Source of the DNA: Roseibium sp. Sym1
GTDB taxonomy: Bacteria > Pseudomonadota > Alphaproteobacteria > Rhizobiales > Stappiaceae
Direction of reading: 5' to 3'
Assembly (NCBI RefSeq): GCF_027359675.1
Contig: NZ_CP114786.1
Location: 5,306,501 to 5,370,500, forward strand
DNA length: 64,000 bases
A model generated the notes under the pieces. It did not search any database. It was not told the origin of the DNA and saw only the letters and a list, made by a program, of their open reading frames with translations. The translations under genes and the position numbers were made by a program. Of this stretch, positions 1-9,261 are shown piece after piece (within the stretch, counting starts at the first letter, position 1; each line of letters begins with the position of its first letter).

Positions 1-1140
1 TTCTTTGATTTCGGGAGGCGTTTCGACAACCGGCGGGGTGACGGGCTGAACTTCCGGAACCACCGGAGCCTCTGGCGCGTCTTCGCGCGGTGACGCAACA
101 AGGACGGGTTTCTGATCCTGATCGGGAACCGTCTGACCAACGAGGAAATAGACACCCGCCGCCCCGACACCGGCAATTCCCAAAAAGGACAGGGCAACCA
201 GAACGCGCTTGGCCCAACTGGTCGAGGGCGGAGGCTGGTCGAGCGCGGCCTGCTCGGGTGGCGGCGACGACGGCCTGATCACTGTCCGGTCTTCCACCTG
301 CCGCTGCATCGGTGCGCCGAGTGTCCAGCCGGCAATCTCCGCCATGCTTTCCGGCCGATTTGCCGGATCCGGCTGCAGCATCGCCTCCAGCAGCGGGCGG
401 AACCGGTTGTCTATGCCGTCCAGTGACGGGATCTGGCGCCGCTTCTCGACGATCTGAACCTGCGTACCGCCCATGTCGACCTGGGTGCCGAGCAAGGCCT
501 CAGCAATCACCAATCCGAGCGAATAGATGTCGCTTCGTGCCGTGACTTTGCCGTCGAATATGCCGACCTGCTCCGGGGACACGTAGTTCACCTTGCCGGC
601 GAAACCGTCGCCAATGATCGTCGGTCCGCCGGTATTGGCCCTGGAAATACCGAAATCGATGATCTTCGCCTGGCCGACGTCGCCGTTCTGAAGAATGATG
701 TTGTCCGGAGACAGATCCCGGTGGATGACCTCCCGGTCGTGGACCGCCTGAAGCGCGGATGCCAGGCGCTGGAGCAGCCGGAACACGGCTTCCGGTTCCA
801 GTGGTCCCGATTGCAGGCGCGTCTTCAGGGACGGACCACCGACGAATTCCATGGCAAGGTAATAGATGCCAAGCGTCGGTTCCTTGGCAAAGACGTAATA
901 CTGTGTCAGCGCATCATGTTTCAGCTTGCGGAGAATTTTGGCTTCGCGCTTGAACAGGTCCAGGATCATTGGATCCTTGGAAAAGTTTGCCAGCAGAACC
1001 TTGACCGCAACCGGATCTCCGCTTTCCACGTCCCGGGCCCGGTAGACGGTTCCGATACCGCCGTCGGCGATATGTTCCTCAATCTCATAGAGATTGTTGA
1101 GCCGGGTTCCGGCCGGCAACAGTTGGTCCGCTGGGCTCAT
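1..1140 (-). CDS. ppkA: T6SS Ser/Thr protein kinase PpkA (partial, C-terminus beyond window)
   Basis: Membrane-bound Hanks-type Ser/Thr kinase that, in known T6SSs, phosphorylates threonines read by the FHA protein to switch assembly on. The frame is open from ATG at 1140 to the window edge (380 codons, no stop), so the periplasmic C-terminus is missing. Visible kinase features are the ATP-binding Lys in VAVK (K47), HRDLSPDN (140-147, catalytic D142), DFG (162-164) and SPE for the APE motif. After the kinase domain come a Pro-rich juxtamembrane segment containing DRTVIRP (T286) and one membrane helix at about 312-332. The ATG overlaps the pppA stop as TGATG, so the two are translationally coupled. 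T286 resembles threonines in TssL, TssG and the M23 peptidase and may be an autophosphorylation/FHA-docking site (inference). Confidence 0.93.
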   Translation of the reverse strand, partial: MSPADQLLPAGTRLNNLYEIEEHIADGGIGTVYRARDVESGDPVAVKVLLANFSKDPMILDLFKREAKILRKLKHDALTQYYVFAKEPTLGIYYLAMEFVGGPSLKTRLQSGPLEPEAVFRLLQRLASALQAVHDREVIHRDLSPDNIILQNGDVGQAKIIDFGISRANTGGPTIIGDGFAGKVNYVSPEQVGIFDGKVTARSDIYSLGLVIAEALLGTQVDMGGTQVQIVEKRRQIPSLDGIDNRFRPLLEAMLQPDPANRPESMAEIAGWTLGAPMQRQVEDRTVIRPSSPPPEQAALDQPPPSTSWAKRVLVALSFLGIAGVGAAGVYFLVGQTVPDQDQKPVLVASPREDAPEAPVVPEVQPVTPPVVETPPEIKE

Positions 1141-1904
1141 CAGTTGCGAGCTCCTTCATCCGGTGGCGCCCGGTCCACATCCACGATCACGACTGTCACG
1201 TTATCCGATCCACCTTCATTCAGGGCCCCGTTGATCAGCCCGTGCGCCGCCAGACTGGCTGCGCCGTTCATCAATAAGGTCCCGATCACACTGTCATCCA
1301 GGTGACCTGTCAAACCATCCGAGCATATCAGGAACCGGTCCCCCGACCGGAGATTTCCGGATACAAGTTCGAGTTCCAGGTCCAGCCCCGTCCCGATGGC
1401 GCGTGTAATGATATGACGTCTGGCAAAGGTCCTGGCCTCTTCCTTCGTCAGCACGTTCTGGTCGACGAGTTCCTGTGCTTCGGTGTGGTCCGTCGTCAAC
1501 TGCTCCAGCTTGCCGTTGCGCAGGCGATAGACACGGCTGTCCCCGGCCCAGAGACAGGCGAAGTTTTTCTGGAAAGTCAGGAGGGCGGCGATCGTGGTTC
1601 CCATATGCGCGCCGTCGGCATTCCTGGACGCGCTCTCTATCCGGTCCTTTGCGGTGATCAATCTGCTTTCGAACTGCTCGAGCAGATCCTCACCGCTTCT
1701 TGGCGCCGCGATCGTGGTCAAGGCGTCGCGCACAAGCCCCGACGCCATCGCCCCGGCATACATTCCGCCGGCACCGTCCATCACGGCAAACACCCCCTTC
1801 TGCTCGTCGACAAAATAGGTGTCCTCGTTTTCTGCGCGAACCTTGCCGACATGGGTCATGCCGACGGCGAAACCCCGCAGTGTTTCCTCCTGAATCTCCG
1901 TCAC
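1140..1904 (-). CDS. pppA: PP2C-family Ser/Thr phosphatase PppA
   Basis: Metal-dependent protein phosphatase that reverses PpkA phosphorylation in T6SS threonine-phosphorylation pathways. The predicted 254-aa protein has the PP2C motifs in order: RAENED (metal Asp28), VMDGAGG (Asp43), GDSRVYR, SDGLTGH and GGSDNVTVV near the C-terminus. It has no membrane segment, so it is probably cytosolic. I chose the GTG at 1904 because GGAGG lies 10 nt upstream and the GTGA overlaps the tagF stop by 4 bp; the same frame stays open further upstream but only through tagF sequence. The tagF-pppA adjacency mirrors the TagF-PppA fusion known in Agrobacterium; here they are separate, overlapping genes. Confidence 0.93.
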   Translation of the reverse strand: MTEIQEETLRGFAVGMTHVGKVRAENEDTYFVDEQKGVFAVMDGAGGMYAGAMASGLVRDALTTIAAPRSGEDLLEQFESRLITAKDRIESASRNADGAHMGTTIAALLTFQKNFACLWAGDSRVYRLRNGKLEQLTTDHTEAQELVDQNVLTKEEARTFARRHIITRAIGTGLDLELELVSGNLRSGDRFLICSDGLTGHLDDSVIGTLLMNGAASLAAHGLINGALNEGGSDNVTVVIVDVDRAPPDEGARN

Positions 1905-2581
1905 GTTCGATGATCCTCCGGATGAGATCGCCCATGATGTTCCCCTGCCACGGCATCCAGACCTTCCGGCGCTGAATGGTGTTCCGGCAGCATCAGCCAC
2001 CGGAACGTGTCTGCTGCCGGCAACCCGCCGCAGTCAAAGACAAATTCGGTTTCGCCGGCCGGGCACCTGAACCTGGACCTGACTGTCCCGTCGCTGTCCG
2101 GCGATGGCGCCAGCCGGGCCGCGTCCTGCAACAGGTCGCCGCCGTCCGAAGCCGCGGGCGGCTCAAGGTCCGCAATGGCAGTTTGAAAGTCTTCAAGCCT
2201 GGCCTCCTCCCGCAGGGCGCCCAGCAGAATGGCCTCGGCCGCGTCGAACCAGTCCTCCATGGGAACACCGTCCGTCCCCTCGGCAGCGGCGACAAGGGTC
2301 AAGGGAAACTCCCGGCCGACCTTGTCCACGCTCGGCATGAAGGCGCCGGCCACCGCTTTCGGCAACTTTTGCGTTTCAGTTGCGGTATCACCCGGCCAAA
2401 TCCGAAACCTCCAGACCGGCATCGTCATGTAGGCCTCCTTCCAGGCGTCCCCCAGGTCCAGCCTGGATTGAGCGAGCCCCTGCATCAGGAACGGCTCCCA
2501 CAGTTTCAAAAAGCCTTTCGGGCATTGCCCGATCACAAAATCCGAGCGGGCCGGCAACTTGCCGAAGTAACCGCAACTCAT
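1901..2581 (-). CDS. tagF: T6SS-associated protein TagF (ImpM family)
   Basis: A 226-aa TagF/ImpM-family protein, known as a post-translational repressor of T6SS firing. The N-terminus has the family signature FGKLPARSDFV (residues about 5-15), followed by the conserved aromatic-rich region ending near WLMLPEH. The frame is open upstream of 2581, but that stretch overlaps tssM and encodes an Arg/Ser-rich shadow. The ATG at 2581 lies 1 nt past the tssM stop and begins the conserved domain. The end overlaps the pppA GTG by 4 bp, so tssM-tagF-pppA-ppkA are translationally chained. Confidence 0.92.
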   Translation of the reverse strand: MSCGYFGKLPARSDFVIGQCPKGFLKLWEPFLMQGLAQSRLDLGDAWKEAYMTMPVWRFRIWPGDTATETQKLPKAVAGAFMPSVDKVGREFPLTLVAAAEGTDGVPMEDWFDAAEAILLGALREEARLEDFQTAIADLEPPAASDGGDLLQDAARLAPSPDSDGTVRSRFRCPAGETEFVFDCGGLPAADTFRWLMLPEHHSAPEGLDAVAGEHHGRSHPEDHRT

Positions 2582-2582
2582 C

Positions 2583-5500
2583 TTAGAAACTCGTCGGGCA
2601 ACTGAAGTCTCCGACCGCCGACAGGAAGAACGGGTTTGGCGATGTCCGCAACGTGATCGTGAACGCCACCTGGCGCCCGCCGAGGGTCTTGCGCACCACG
2701 AACTTGTTTTGACCCGAACTGACCCGGTTGGCCTTGATGAAGCGGTAGAATGCCCAGTCACCGTGGATTTCCTGACGGGATCGATACCCCGGAACTTCAG
2801 GCTGGATCACCAGAACGACACGCGGCGTCGCCGTGTTGCTGGGCCAGTCGAAATTCGCCGGCACAGGCTGGATGTCGGCGTTGAAGCCGGCGCCGCGCGT
2901 GACGAACACGACGTTGCCGTTCACTTCCAGGCTCGCCGAATCCGCCTGCTGTGACAGGGAGCGCGGAACCACCTGCAGGCCCACGGACGGGAACGCGTTG
3001 CCAGTCGGGAAAAACGATTCCTTGATCAGGTCGGCGCGCTCGAACTGGCGCAGGGTCGCATTGGACAGCCGCTCGGCCTGTGCCACGCCCGGTTTCCAGG
3101 TCCATGGCCTGTTGGATGTGTCCACGAGCGGCTTCAGGTTCTGCTCGAAGAAGCGCTGCATGATGCCGGCGGGCGAAAACAGCTTGGCGAATTCCGTCAT
3201 CGGCACTTCGGAACGTCCGTTTTCAAACGGATAGTTCCGCCCGACAATCTGCCGGCACTGATCGACCACGTCGGCTTTCAGGCGCTCGTTGAGCTGGAAG
3301 ATGGAATTGTCCTTGAACTCCTCGTCGAATTCCTCGGCCGCCTGAACGATCATCCTGTCGAAGGGCTTGGGGAATCTGGAAGCATTTCCGCGCAGCAGCT
3401 TGGCCTGGACCTGGACGTTGGCGTTGGCGTCCTGAGCCTGGACCGGGTTGTTGGCAACCAGCAGCAGGTTCTCTGAAATATCGTTGAAATTGCGCAGGAG
3501 ACCATCGATCGCCCGGCTGTTTTCACCTTCAACCAGGACATGATAGGGCCGGAAATGGTCCTCGATGGCCTTGCCTGGAATGATCGCGGGGCCACTGCCA
3601 CCGCCGGTCGCGCCACCGATTGCGCCAGACAGTCCGTCCGGTGCCAGCGCCTTCAGACCCGCCTCGAGGCCGATACGCTTCAATCCACCCGAAGAATCGA
3701 GCACGTAACGCTGGAAAATCTTTTCCGCAGCCTCGGACCCTGCATCCTGGGCATTCCCGCCCGACAATGCCCCGGCAATACCCTCGCTGGACAGGTCCTG
3801 GGTCAGGAGCGTTTCGCGGCGCAGGCTTTCCAGCAGCTGGACCAGTGGCGAAGTCGGCGCGGAGACCGCGCGCAAGGTCGTGTAGAGCGGCTTGTCCTCG
3901 CTCATCGACTTGAACTTCAGGTTTCCGAGCGCGGTTTCCCAGGCTTCAATGAAGTCCTCAGTGTAAAGGGCCAGCACCTCGCCCGGAAGCGACTGGTACT
4001 GATCGGCGAAAGCATCGACCTCGCCCACCTCGCCGAAGACCCATTTGTCACGCTCAAGCTCCTCGCGGATACCGGCAAGGTTCGGCAACACGGACAGATG
4101 GAAACCGGCATAGGTGAAGAACTTGTCGACCAGTACGGTGTCGAGCGTGTCCCCATTGGCGGTTTCGAAGACCGTCTGCATGTCCGAGCCGCCACGCTGT
4201 TCCGCGATCCAGTCCTCGCTCGCCAGACCGTTGGCGCGCGACTTGAGCAACGCGTACCCGCGTTCGGCCAGGCTGACGCGCGCCAGTTCCCGCTGGACTT
4301 CGGCGACCAGAACCCCGTCGAGCTGGTCGGTCAGCGGCCGCCCGCCGAAATCGAGCTCGAGCATGGCCGCCACGTGTTCATTCAGCGGCTGGCGAAAGAT
4401 TTCGCCCTGCGGTCCGGGGAAGCTCTGCAGGAAGTCCGCCCGGAAAGAGTTCTTGATCTGGTCTTCGTCGATCTCGGGCGCGTCGCGCGCCACCATGCGA
4501 TAGAGCTTCGCCAGATTGTAGAGCCGGTCAATGTCTTCGCCACCCGGTCCCGTGCGGTTGTCCAGCACAAAGGCCATCTGGTCCTCGATCCGCAGCAGCA
4601 GACGCGGCCGGAGCAATCTTTCCAGGCCACTCCGGTACGAGGTCACACCCGCAGCCACGAGACGTTCACGCTGGCTGAGGCCAAACTGCTCCAGGAACGG
4701 TGTGGGATCATTGCGGCTGTCATAGCCCGCCGGCAACGCCTTGAGTTTGTTGAGAACGTCAACAGTGCTCAGCAGATCATCGTCGCGAACGATCCGCTCG
4801 CCCAAAACGGTTTCGCCGGAGCTCCGGATACTGTCCACCGCCTGTGCTGTCTGGTCTATCAGTTCCTTGTTGTTGAGGTAACTCATGGTCCAGAGGCTGC
4901 CGAAGCCGAGGGTCACCAGCGCGATGGCCGCATAGGCGGCGATACGCGTCGCCGTGGCCATGCGAACGGCGGCCCGGTTATGCGTGACCCAGCCGGCCTC
5001 CCCGATGATCACCTTGGTCAGGAGATCGCGCAGGAAGTAGCTCTTGCCCTGACCGGACAGCGCGGCGGCCTGGTAGGCTGTCCCGAAGGCCTGGTTCATG
5101 GACCCGATCACCCGGTCGATCGCCGTACCGGTCTGGGTTCCGGACGTGAAATAGAACCCGCGCAATACCGCGTTCGGATAATAGCGGCTCGGCTCGAAAA
5201 CGGCGTTCAGGAAGCCGGTCAGACGACCCTTGAGCGCCGCCACCTGGGTCGGAAACCCGTAAAGCATGAGCCGGGCACGCGGGTCCGGTTCTTCCTGCAG
5301 CCGGTCCGCCATTTCCTCGTTGAGACGTTCGACCAGCAGGTCGAACTCCGTCGGTGTCTCGGCCACCATGTTCTTGGTTTTTTCGCGGGTCTGGAAGGTT
5401 GCCCCCCAGACAAGATTGCGGCGGCTTTCCGGGTAGGAGCCGAAGAACTCCATGAAACCGGCAACCGTGTCCGCCTTCGTGAAGATGACATAGACCGGAA

Positions 5501-6239
5501 AATCGATCTTGAGCGTCTTGTAGAGTTCGATAAGCCGGGCGCGGATTGCGTCGGAATGCGCCTTCAACTCGTCGTCCGGCAGGGTCATCAGGTCTTCCAG
5601 GCTGATCGACACCATCACGCCGTTGACCGGTTGCCGGGGGCGCGCCTTGCGCAGGATGTTCAGGAAACCAAGCCAGGACTCCCGGTCATGCTCCTCGTCG
5701 GAATCCTGCGTGGTATAGCGGCCGGCCGTATCTATCAGGACCGCCGTTTCGGCAAACCACCAGTCGCAATAGCGCGTGCCGCCGAGCCCTTCCAGCTTCT
5801 GCGCCTCCCCCTTGCCTCTCGAGGCGGCGAATTTCAGGCCGGAATGCATCAACGCCGTCGTCTTGCCCGCTCCCGGCGGACCGATCATCAGGTACCAGGG
5901 CAGATCGTAAAGATAGGTGCGGGTGTTGCCGCTCGATGTTTTCAGCGTCTTGAGCGCGTCCTTCATGCGCTCCGAAAGGATCTGGAGATCCTCTTCGCTG
6001 GCCTTGGGCTGCAGGATTTCCCGCTCAAGGGCCCTGTTGGCTGCAATCCGCTTGTAGATGCGCCAGGCCTGCCAGCCGCCGACGGTAAGAATGATCAGGA
6101 AGACAAGCAGCAACCGTACCCACAAAGGCTCAAACGGGCGCACGCCCGCAATCGCAAGAAAGGGACCGCCGAACCAGATCAGGGCCACCAGGGCGAGTAT
6201 GCCGAGAAGGATAGCCGTAATTCCGAGCCAGAATTTCAT
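2583..6239 (-). CDS. tssM: T6SS membrane complex protein TssM (IcmF)
   Basis: Inner-membrane core of the T6SS envelope complex. The 1218-aa protein has two N-terminal membrane helices (about 5-27 and 40-62), a cytoplasmic NTPase-like domain with intact Walker A GPPGAGKTT (120-128) and LIDTAGRY downstream, a third helix near 430-455, and a long periplasmic region. Length and architecture are typical of IcmF/TssM. It lies 21 bp after tssL and 1 bp before tagF. No tssJ lipoprotein, the usual outer-membrane partner of TssM, was found in the window. Confidence 0.97.
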   Translation of the reverse strand: MKFWLGITAILLGILALVALIWFGGPFLAIAGVRPFEPLWVRLLLVFLIILTVGGWQAWRIYKRIAANRALEREILQPKASEEDLQILSERMKDALKTLKTSSGNTRTYLYDLPWYLMIGPPGAGKTTALMHSGLKFAASRGKGEAQKLEGLGGTRYCDWWFAETAVLIDTAGRYTTQDSDEEHDRESWLGFLNILRKARPRQPVNGVMVSISLEDLMTLPDDELKAHSDAIRARLIELYKTLKIDFPVYVIFTKADTVAGFMEFFGSYPESRRNLVWGATFQTREKTKNMVAETPTEFDLLVERLNEEMADRLQEEPDPRARLMLYGFPTQVAALKGRLTGFLNAVFEPSRYYPNAVLRGFYFTSGTQTGTAIDRVIGSMNQAFGTAYQAAALSGQGKSYFLRDLLTKVIIGEAGWVTHNRAAVRMATATRIAAYAAIALVTLGFGSLWTMSYLNNKELIDQTAQAVDSIRSSGETVLGERIVRDDDLLSTVDVLNKLKALPAGYDSRNDPTPFLEQFGLSQRERLVAAGVTSYRSGLERLLRPRLLLRIEDQMAFVLDNRTGPGGEDIDRLYNLAKLYRMVARDAPEIDEDQIKNSFRADFLQSFPGPQGEIFRQPLNEHVAAMLELDFGGRPLTDQLDGVLVAEVQRELARVSLAERGYALLKSRANGLASEDWIAEQRGGSDMQTVFETANGDTLDTVLVDKFFTYAGFHLSVLPNLAGIREELERDKWVFGEVGEVDAFADQYQSLPGEVLALYTEDFIEAWETALGNLKFKSMSEDKPLYTTLRAVSAPTSPLVQLLESLRRETLLTQDLSSEGIAGALSGGNAQDAGSEAAEKIFQRYVLDSSGGLKRIGLEAGLKALAPDGLSGAIGGATGGGSGPAIIPGKAIEDHFRPYHVLVEGENSRAIDGLLRNFNDISENLLLVANNPVQAQDANANVQVQAKLLRGNASRFPKPFDRMIVQAAEEFDEEFKDNSIFQLNERLKADVVDQCRQIVGRNYPFENGRSEVPMTEFAKLFSPAGIMQRFFEQNLKPLVDTSNRPWTWKPGVAQAERLSNATLRQFERADLIKESFFPTGNAFPSVGLQVVPRSLSQQADSASLEVNGNVVFVTRGAGFNADIQPVPANFDWPSNTATPRVVLVIQPEVPGYRSRQEIHGDWAFYRFIKANRVSSGQNKFVVRKTLGGRQVAFTITLRTSPNPFFLSAVGDFSCPTSF

Positions 6240-6260
6240 CGATAAAGCCTTATTCTGGTT

Positions 6261-7871
6261 CTAGTTGTTAATGACCAGGCCGCCGCCTGCCGGTTTCAGG
6301 AAGACCTCGACACGCCGGTTCAGCGCCTTGCCGTCCCGGGTCGTGTTGGGGGCAATCGGCTCGTCCGCACCGCGCCCTTCCACCTCGACCCGGTCGGGTG
6401 CCTGCAGCACGGCCTTCATGACTTCGGCCACCGATTTGGCCCGTTCGACCGACAGGTGCCAATTGGTCGGGAAACGGGGATTGTTGCGGATCGGGTCGCT
6501 GTCGGTATGTCCGACAACGAGGATTTCGCCATCAACCTTGTCCAAAGTCTGGCTGACCTGCTCGACCAGCAACTGGAACTCCGGACGCAACGTTGCCGCG
6601 GCAACGTCGAACTGGGCGCGCATGCGCAGCATGATGGCCGGACCGGCCTGCTGGATCTCGACCCCGTCGAGGCCGGCCAGCTGTTCGGAAACCGTGTCGA
6701 TCGGAGCGTCTTCCGGTGGTGGCGGGGCCGGAGGCGGTTTCGGCCTGTAGCCCTCGCGAGCCAGTTCGACAGGCCCCGTGGGATAGAGCGACGCGGCGCG
6801 GCCGGCAACGACCTCGCTGCCGCTGGACAGGAGCAGCAGGAGAGTGACATAGCCGCCCAGCAGCAATGCGCCGGCAACCGCGGCCACCGACCAGATCGGA
6901 ATTGAAAAGCCGGTGCGCCGCTGCAGAAGTTCAAGGCCGCGCCAATGCGGTGACAGGTCATCGCCCGGGCGCGGGCGCACACGCCGCAGGATCTCATGAA
7001 GATCGCGGCGTTCGCGCTCAAGTCCCTGCTGTCCGCCCTGGATCGCACGATATTTTCCGTAGAACCCGAGCGACAGACAGGCATGCATCACTTCCAGAAC
7101 GCCGTAATTGCGACCGGGGTCCTGCTTTGCGTTTTCCAGCAGCTGGAAAAATTCGACCCCGCCGGTGGCCTGGCCGAAAAACTGCGTCAGCATGGAATAT
7201 TGCGTCCATTGGTGACGTCCGGCAGAAGGCAGGTTCTGAACGATATCGTCGGACGTCGCGCACAACGCATAGGCCGCCGAGCGGATCTGGTCGTCCGTGA
7301 TGCCCGCGCTGCGCAGATCTTTTTCGAATGTCTTGATGGCGTTGTAGACATCGCGCATCAGCTGGTCGAACTGCGCGTCGGTCATGGTCAGGTGCAGGCG
7401 GCCGAGCAACAGAAGCAGCGGAGCGGCGGCACGCGAAATGGGATTGCGGTTGGCGACGCGGATCTGGTTGATGTCCGGCGTGTGGGCCAGTTGCCCGGAC
7501 TGTGGTGCCGGTCCGGCTTGCGGTTGCGCAGGCGCTGCGCCGGGCCCCGGCGGAGGTGTGTGAAGATCAGGTGCCTGCTGCTGGCCATATTCATAGCCCG
7601 CCGGCGTCGCGGCATAGGGATCTGCCTTGCCCGCGCCGCCACTTTGCCAGGGATCGCTCCCCCCCTGTTGTGCCGGAGGCTGCTGTGGCGGCGGCGGAGG
7701 TGCCCCTTGGGGCGACGCTGCGGGTGGCGACTGAGGCGGCTGTTGAGGCTGCCCTGCCGGCCCGGTCGGGCCGGCAGGCTGGTCCTCTTTCCATCGACCG
7801 CCCGGATTGGGCATGACAATGGTTTTGCCCTTGCGCTTGGAGACGCCAAAGGGGTCGTCCTTGTCCGACAT
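6261..7871 (-). CDS. tssL: T6SS membrane protein TssL (DotU) with C-terminal OmpA/peptidoglycan-binding domain
   Basis: Extended TssL of 536 aa. Order: a disordered Pro/Gln-rich N-terminus (1-130), cytoplasmic DotU domain (about 135-320), one membrane helix (about 325-347), and a periplasmic OmpA-like domain (about 415-530) with GHTDSDP and NRRVEVFL that should anchor the complex to peptidoglycan. The first residues contain GKTIVMP with T17. In Agrobacterium, TssL Thr14 is phosphorylated by PpkA and bound by Fha; T17 is the obvious equivalent here. ATG 7871 overlaps the tssK stop (TGATG); the TTG one codon upstream is less likely. The built-in OmpA domain may compensate for a missing separate anchor (inference). 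Confidence 0.95.
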   Translation of the reverse strand: MSDKDDPFGVSKRKGKTIVMPNPGGRWKEDQPAGPTGPAGQPQQPPQSPPAASPQGAPPPPPQQPPAQQGGSDPWQSGGAGKADPYAATPAGYEYGQQQAPDLHTPPPGPGAAPAQPQAGPAPQSGQLAHTPDINQIRVANRNPISRAAAPLLLLLGRLHLTMTDAQFDQLMRDVYNAIKTFEKDLRSAGITDDQIRSAAYALCATSDDIVQNLPSAGRHQWTQYSMLTQFFGQATGGVEFFQLLENAKQDPGRNYGVLEVMHACLSLGFYGKYRAIQGGQQGLERERRDLHEILRRVRPRPGDDLSPHWRGLELLQRRTGFSIPIWSVAAVAGALLLGGYVTLLLLLSSGSEVVAGRAASLYPTGPVELAREGYRPKPPPAPPPPEDAPIDTVSEQLAGLDGVEIQQAGPAIMLRMRAQFDVAAATLRPEFQLLVEQVSQTLDKVDGEILVVGHTDSDPIRNNPRFPTNWHLSVERAKSVAEVMKAVLQAPDRVEVEGRGADEPIAPNTTRDGKALNRRVEVFLKPAGGGLVINN

Positions 7872-9205
7872 CAACGGCCCTCCCGGATGGCATAGAATTC
7901 AAGCTGCAGGTCCGGCCAGTTGCCGGAGAACTGAAGCCCGACCGCCGAATCCTGGCTGAATTCGCGCCACAGGGGCGTCGTCTTGTCGAGGCGAAAATAG
8001 ACCCGGTCCGTCAGGGCGCGAATTTGCGCCGGCGGCACCGGCATGTGGATCAGCGGGATGCCCGGCAGGTTGGAATAGACGATCTGGCGCATCTGACCGA
8101 ACGGCCCGACCTTGAACAGTTTGGGAAACTCGTTCTGGATCTCGGTCAGCGGACGACGTGCCGCCACCTCGATCACAAAGCTTGCCTGCGAGAACAGGTT
8201 CCGGTCGACCACCGTCGACTTGAATGCGTTCGGAGCAAGCTGTTCCAGGGGAAGACGAATCGCCCGGCGATCGTAACCGGCAGACAGGAACGCCTGGATA
8301 TCCGACAGCACCGGCTTGAAGATGTCGTGCAGCTTGTCATGATCGTAGACAGGATAGTTGCGCGCCCGGCGCTCTTCCGTCGCAAAGGTCGCAAGTTCAC
8401 CTGCAAGCTGGAGAAACTCAGAATACAGCCGCTCGGGATGCACGTAGGCCGACTTTCGCAGATGCATCAGCAGCGGATAGGTCCGGTTGAGCATCTGAAG
8501 GGTCAGGTAGTCGAAGTTCTGCAAGCCGCCGCCCGCAGACGTGTCGGCTGCGTACCGGGCCAGTTCACTGAGCTTGCGCTCCACCCAGCCGATCACGGAA
8601 TCGATCCAGCCCGTGACCACAGGATGAACATGGCAGGCCAGCACGGGCGGAGCGAAAGCCCCGTCCGTTATCACGATCCTGTCCTTGATCTCGGTGATCC
8701 GCGCAACGGGCAAACACACCTGGCCCGGATGGGGAGTCGAGCGGATTGAATAGGTCAGTCGCGGATGGGCAACGTCGATTTCCTCCTCCTGGCGGATTGC
8801 GGAGGTGGAATCGATAATGGTCTCGCGGTTCTGCACATAACGTGTTGCCGCGTCATCCTTGCCATTGGCGACCTCAACCGCGTTGACCGTGGTTTCCGGA
8901 ATCCCGAGCCAGACGATCTGGCCCGCGGCGTCTTCCGGAACGTCGATCGCCGGAGGCGGCGTGCCGTCGGCAGGGAAGTTGAACACCGTTCCATCGGCAA
9001 AGATGCCGCGCCCGTAACGCAACGCAAATCGGCATTGCTGACCGACATCCTGGTCGATTTCCAGGTCAGAGAACCCCCACGGATAGGGAGACGCGAGCCG
9101 CACCCGCTCATCCAGCAGGTGTTCCGCGTAACGGTCGCTTTGCTGCAAATGGTGCGGCCGCAAAAACAGGCCTTCGGTCCATGCAACCTTGCTATACCAC
9201 GACAT
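7871..9205 (-). CDS. tssK: T6SS baseplate protein TssK
   Basis: A 444-aa TssK (VasE/ImpJ family), the trimeric adaptor linking the baseplate to the TssM/TssL membrane complex. The N-terminus WYSKVAWTEGLFLRPHHLQQ (2-21) is the strongly conserved family signature. A GGGAG-type ribosome site precedes ATG 9205 at somewhat long spacing. It lies 56 bp after the FHA-protein gene and overlaps tssL by 1 nt, within the minus-strand vgrG-to-ppkA unit. Confidence 0.96.
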   Translation of the reverse strand: MSWYSKVAWTEGLFLRPHHLQQSDRYAEHLLDERVRLASPYPWGFSDLEIDQDVGQQCRFALRYGRGIFADGTVFNFPADGTPPPAIDVPEDAAGQIVWLGIPETTVNAVEVANGKDDAATRYVQNRETIIDSTSAIRQEEEIDVAHPRLTYSIRSTPHPGQVCLPVARITEIKDRIVITDGAFAPPVLACHVHPVVTGWIDSVIGWVERKLSELARYAADTSAGGGLQNFDYLTLQMLNRTYPLLMHLRKSAYVHPERLYSEFLQLAGELATFATEERRARNYPVYDHDKLHDIFKPVLSDIQAFLSAGYDRRAIRLPLEQLAPNAFKSTVVDRNLFSQASFVIEVAARRPLTEIQNEFPKLFKVGPFGQMRQIVYSNLPGIPLIHMPVPPAQIRALTDRVYFRLDKTTPLWREFSQDSAVGLQFSGNWPDLQLEFYAIREGR

Positions 9206-9261
9206 TAAGTCACTGCTCCCTTGATGCTGTCGGCGCCTGCGCGCTCTTTGACCGCAATAGC

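Noticed and set aside
3540..6245. 901-codon frame on the plus strand opposite tssM
   Set aside because: Antisense to TssM with no ribosome site or recognisable domain; composition artefact.
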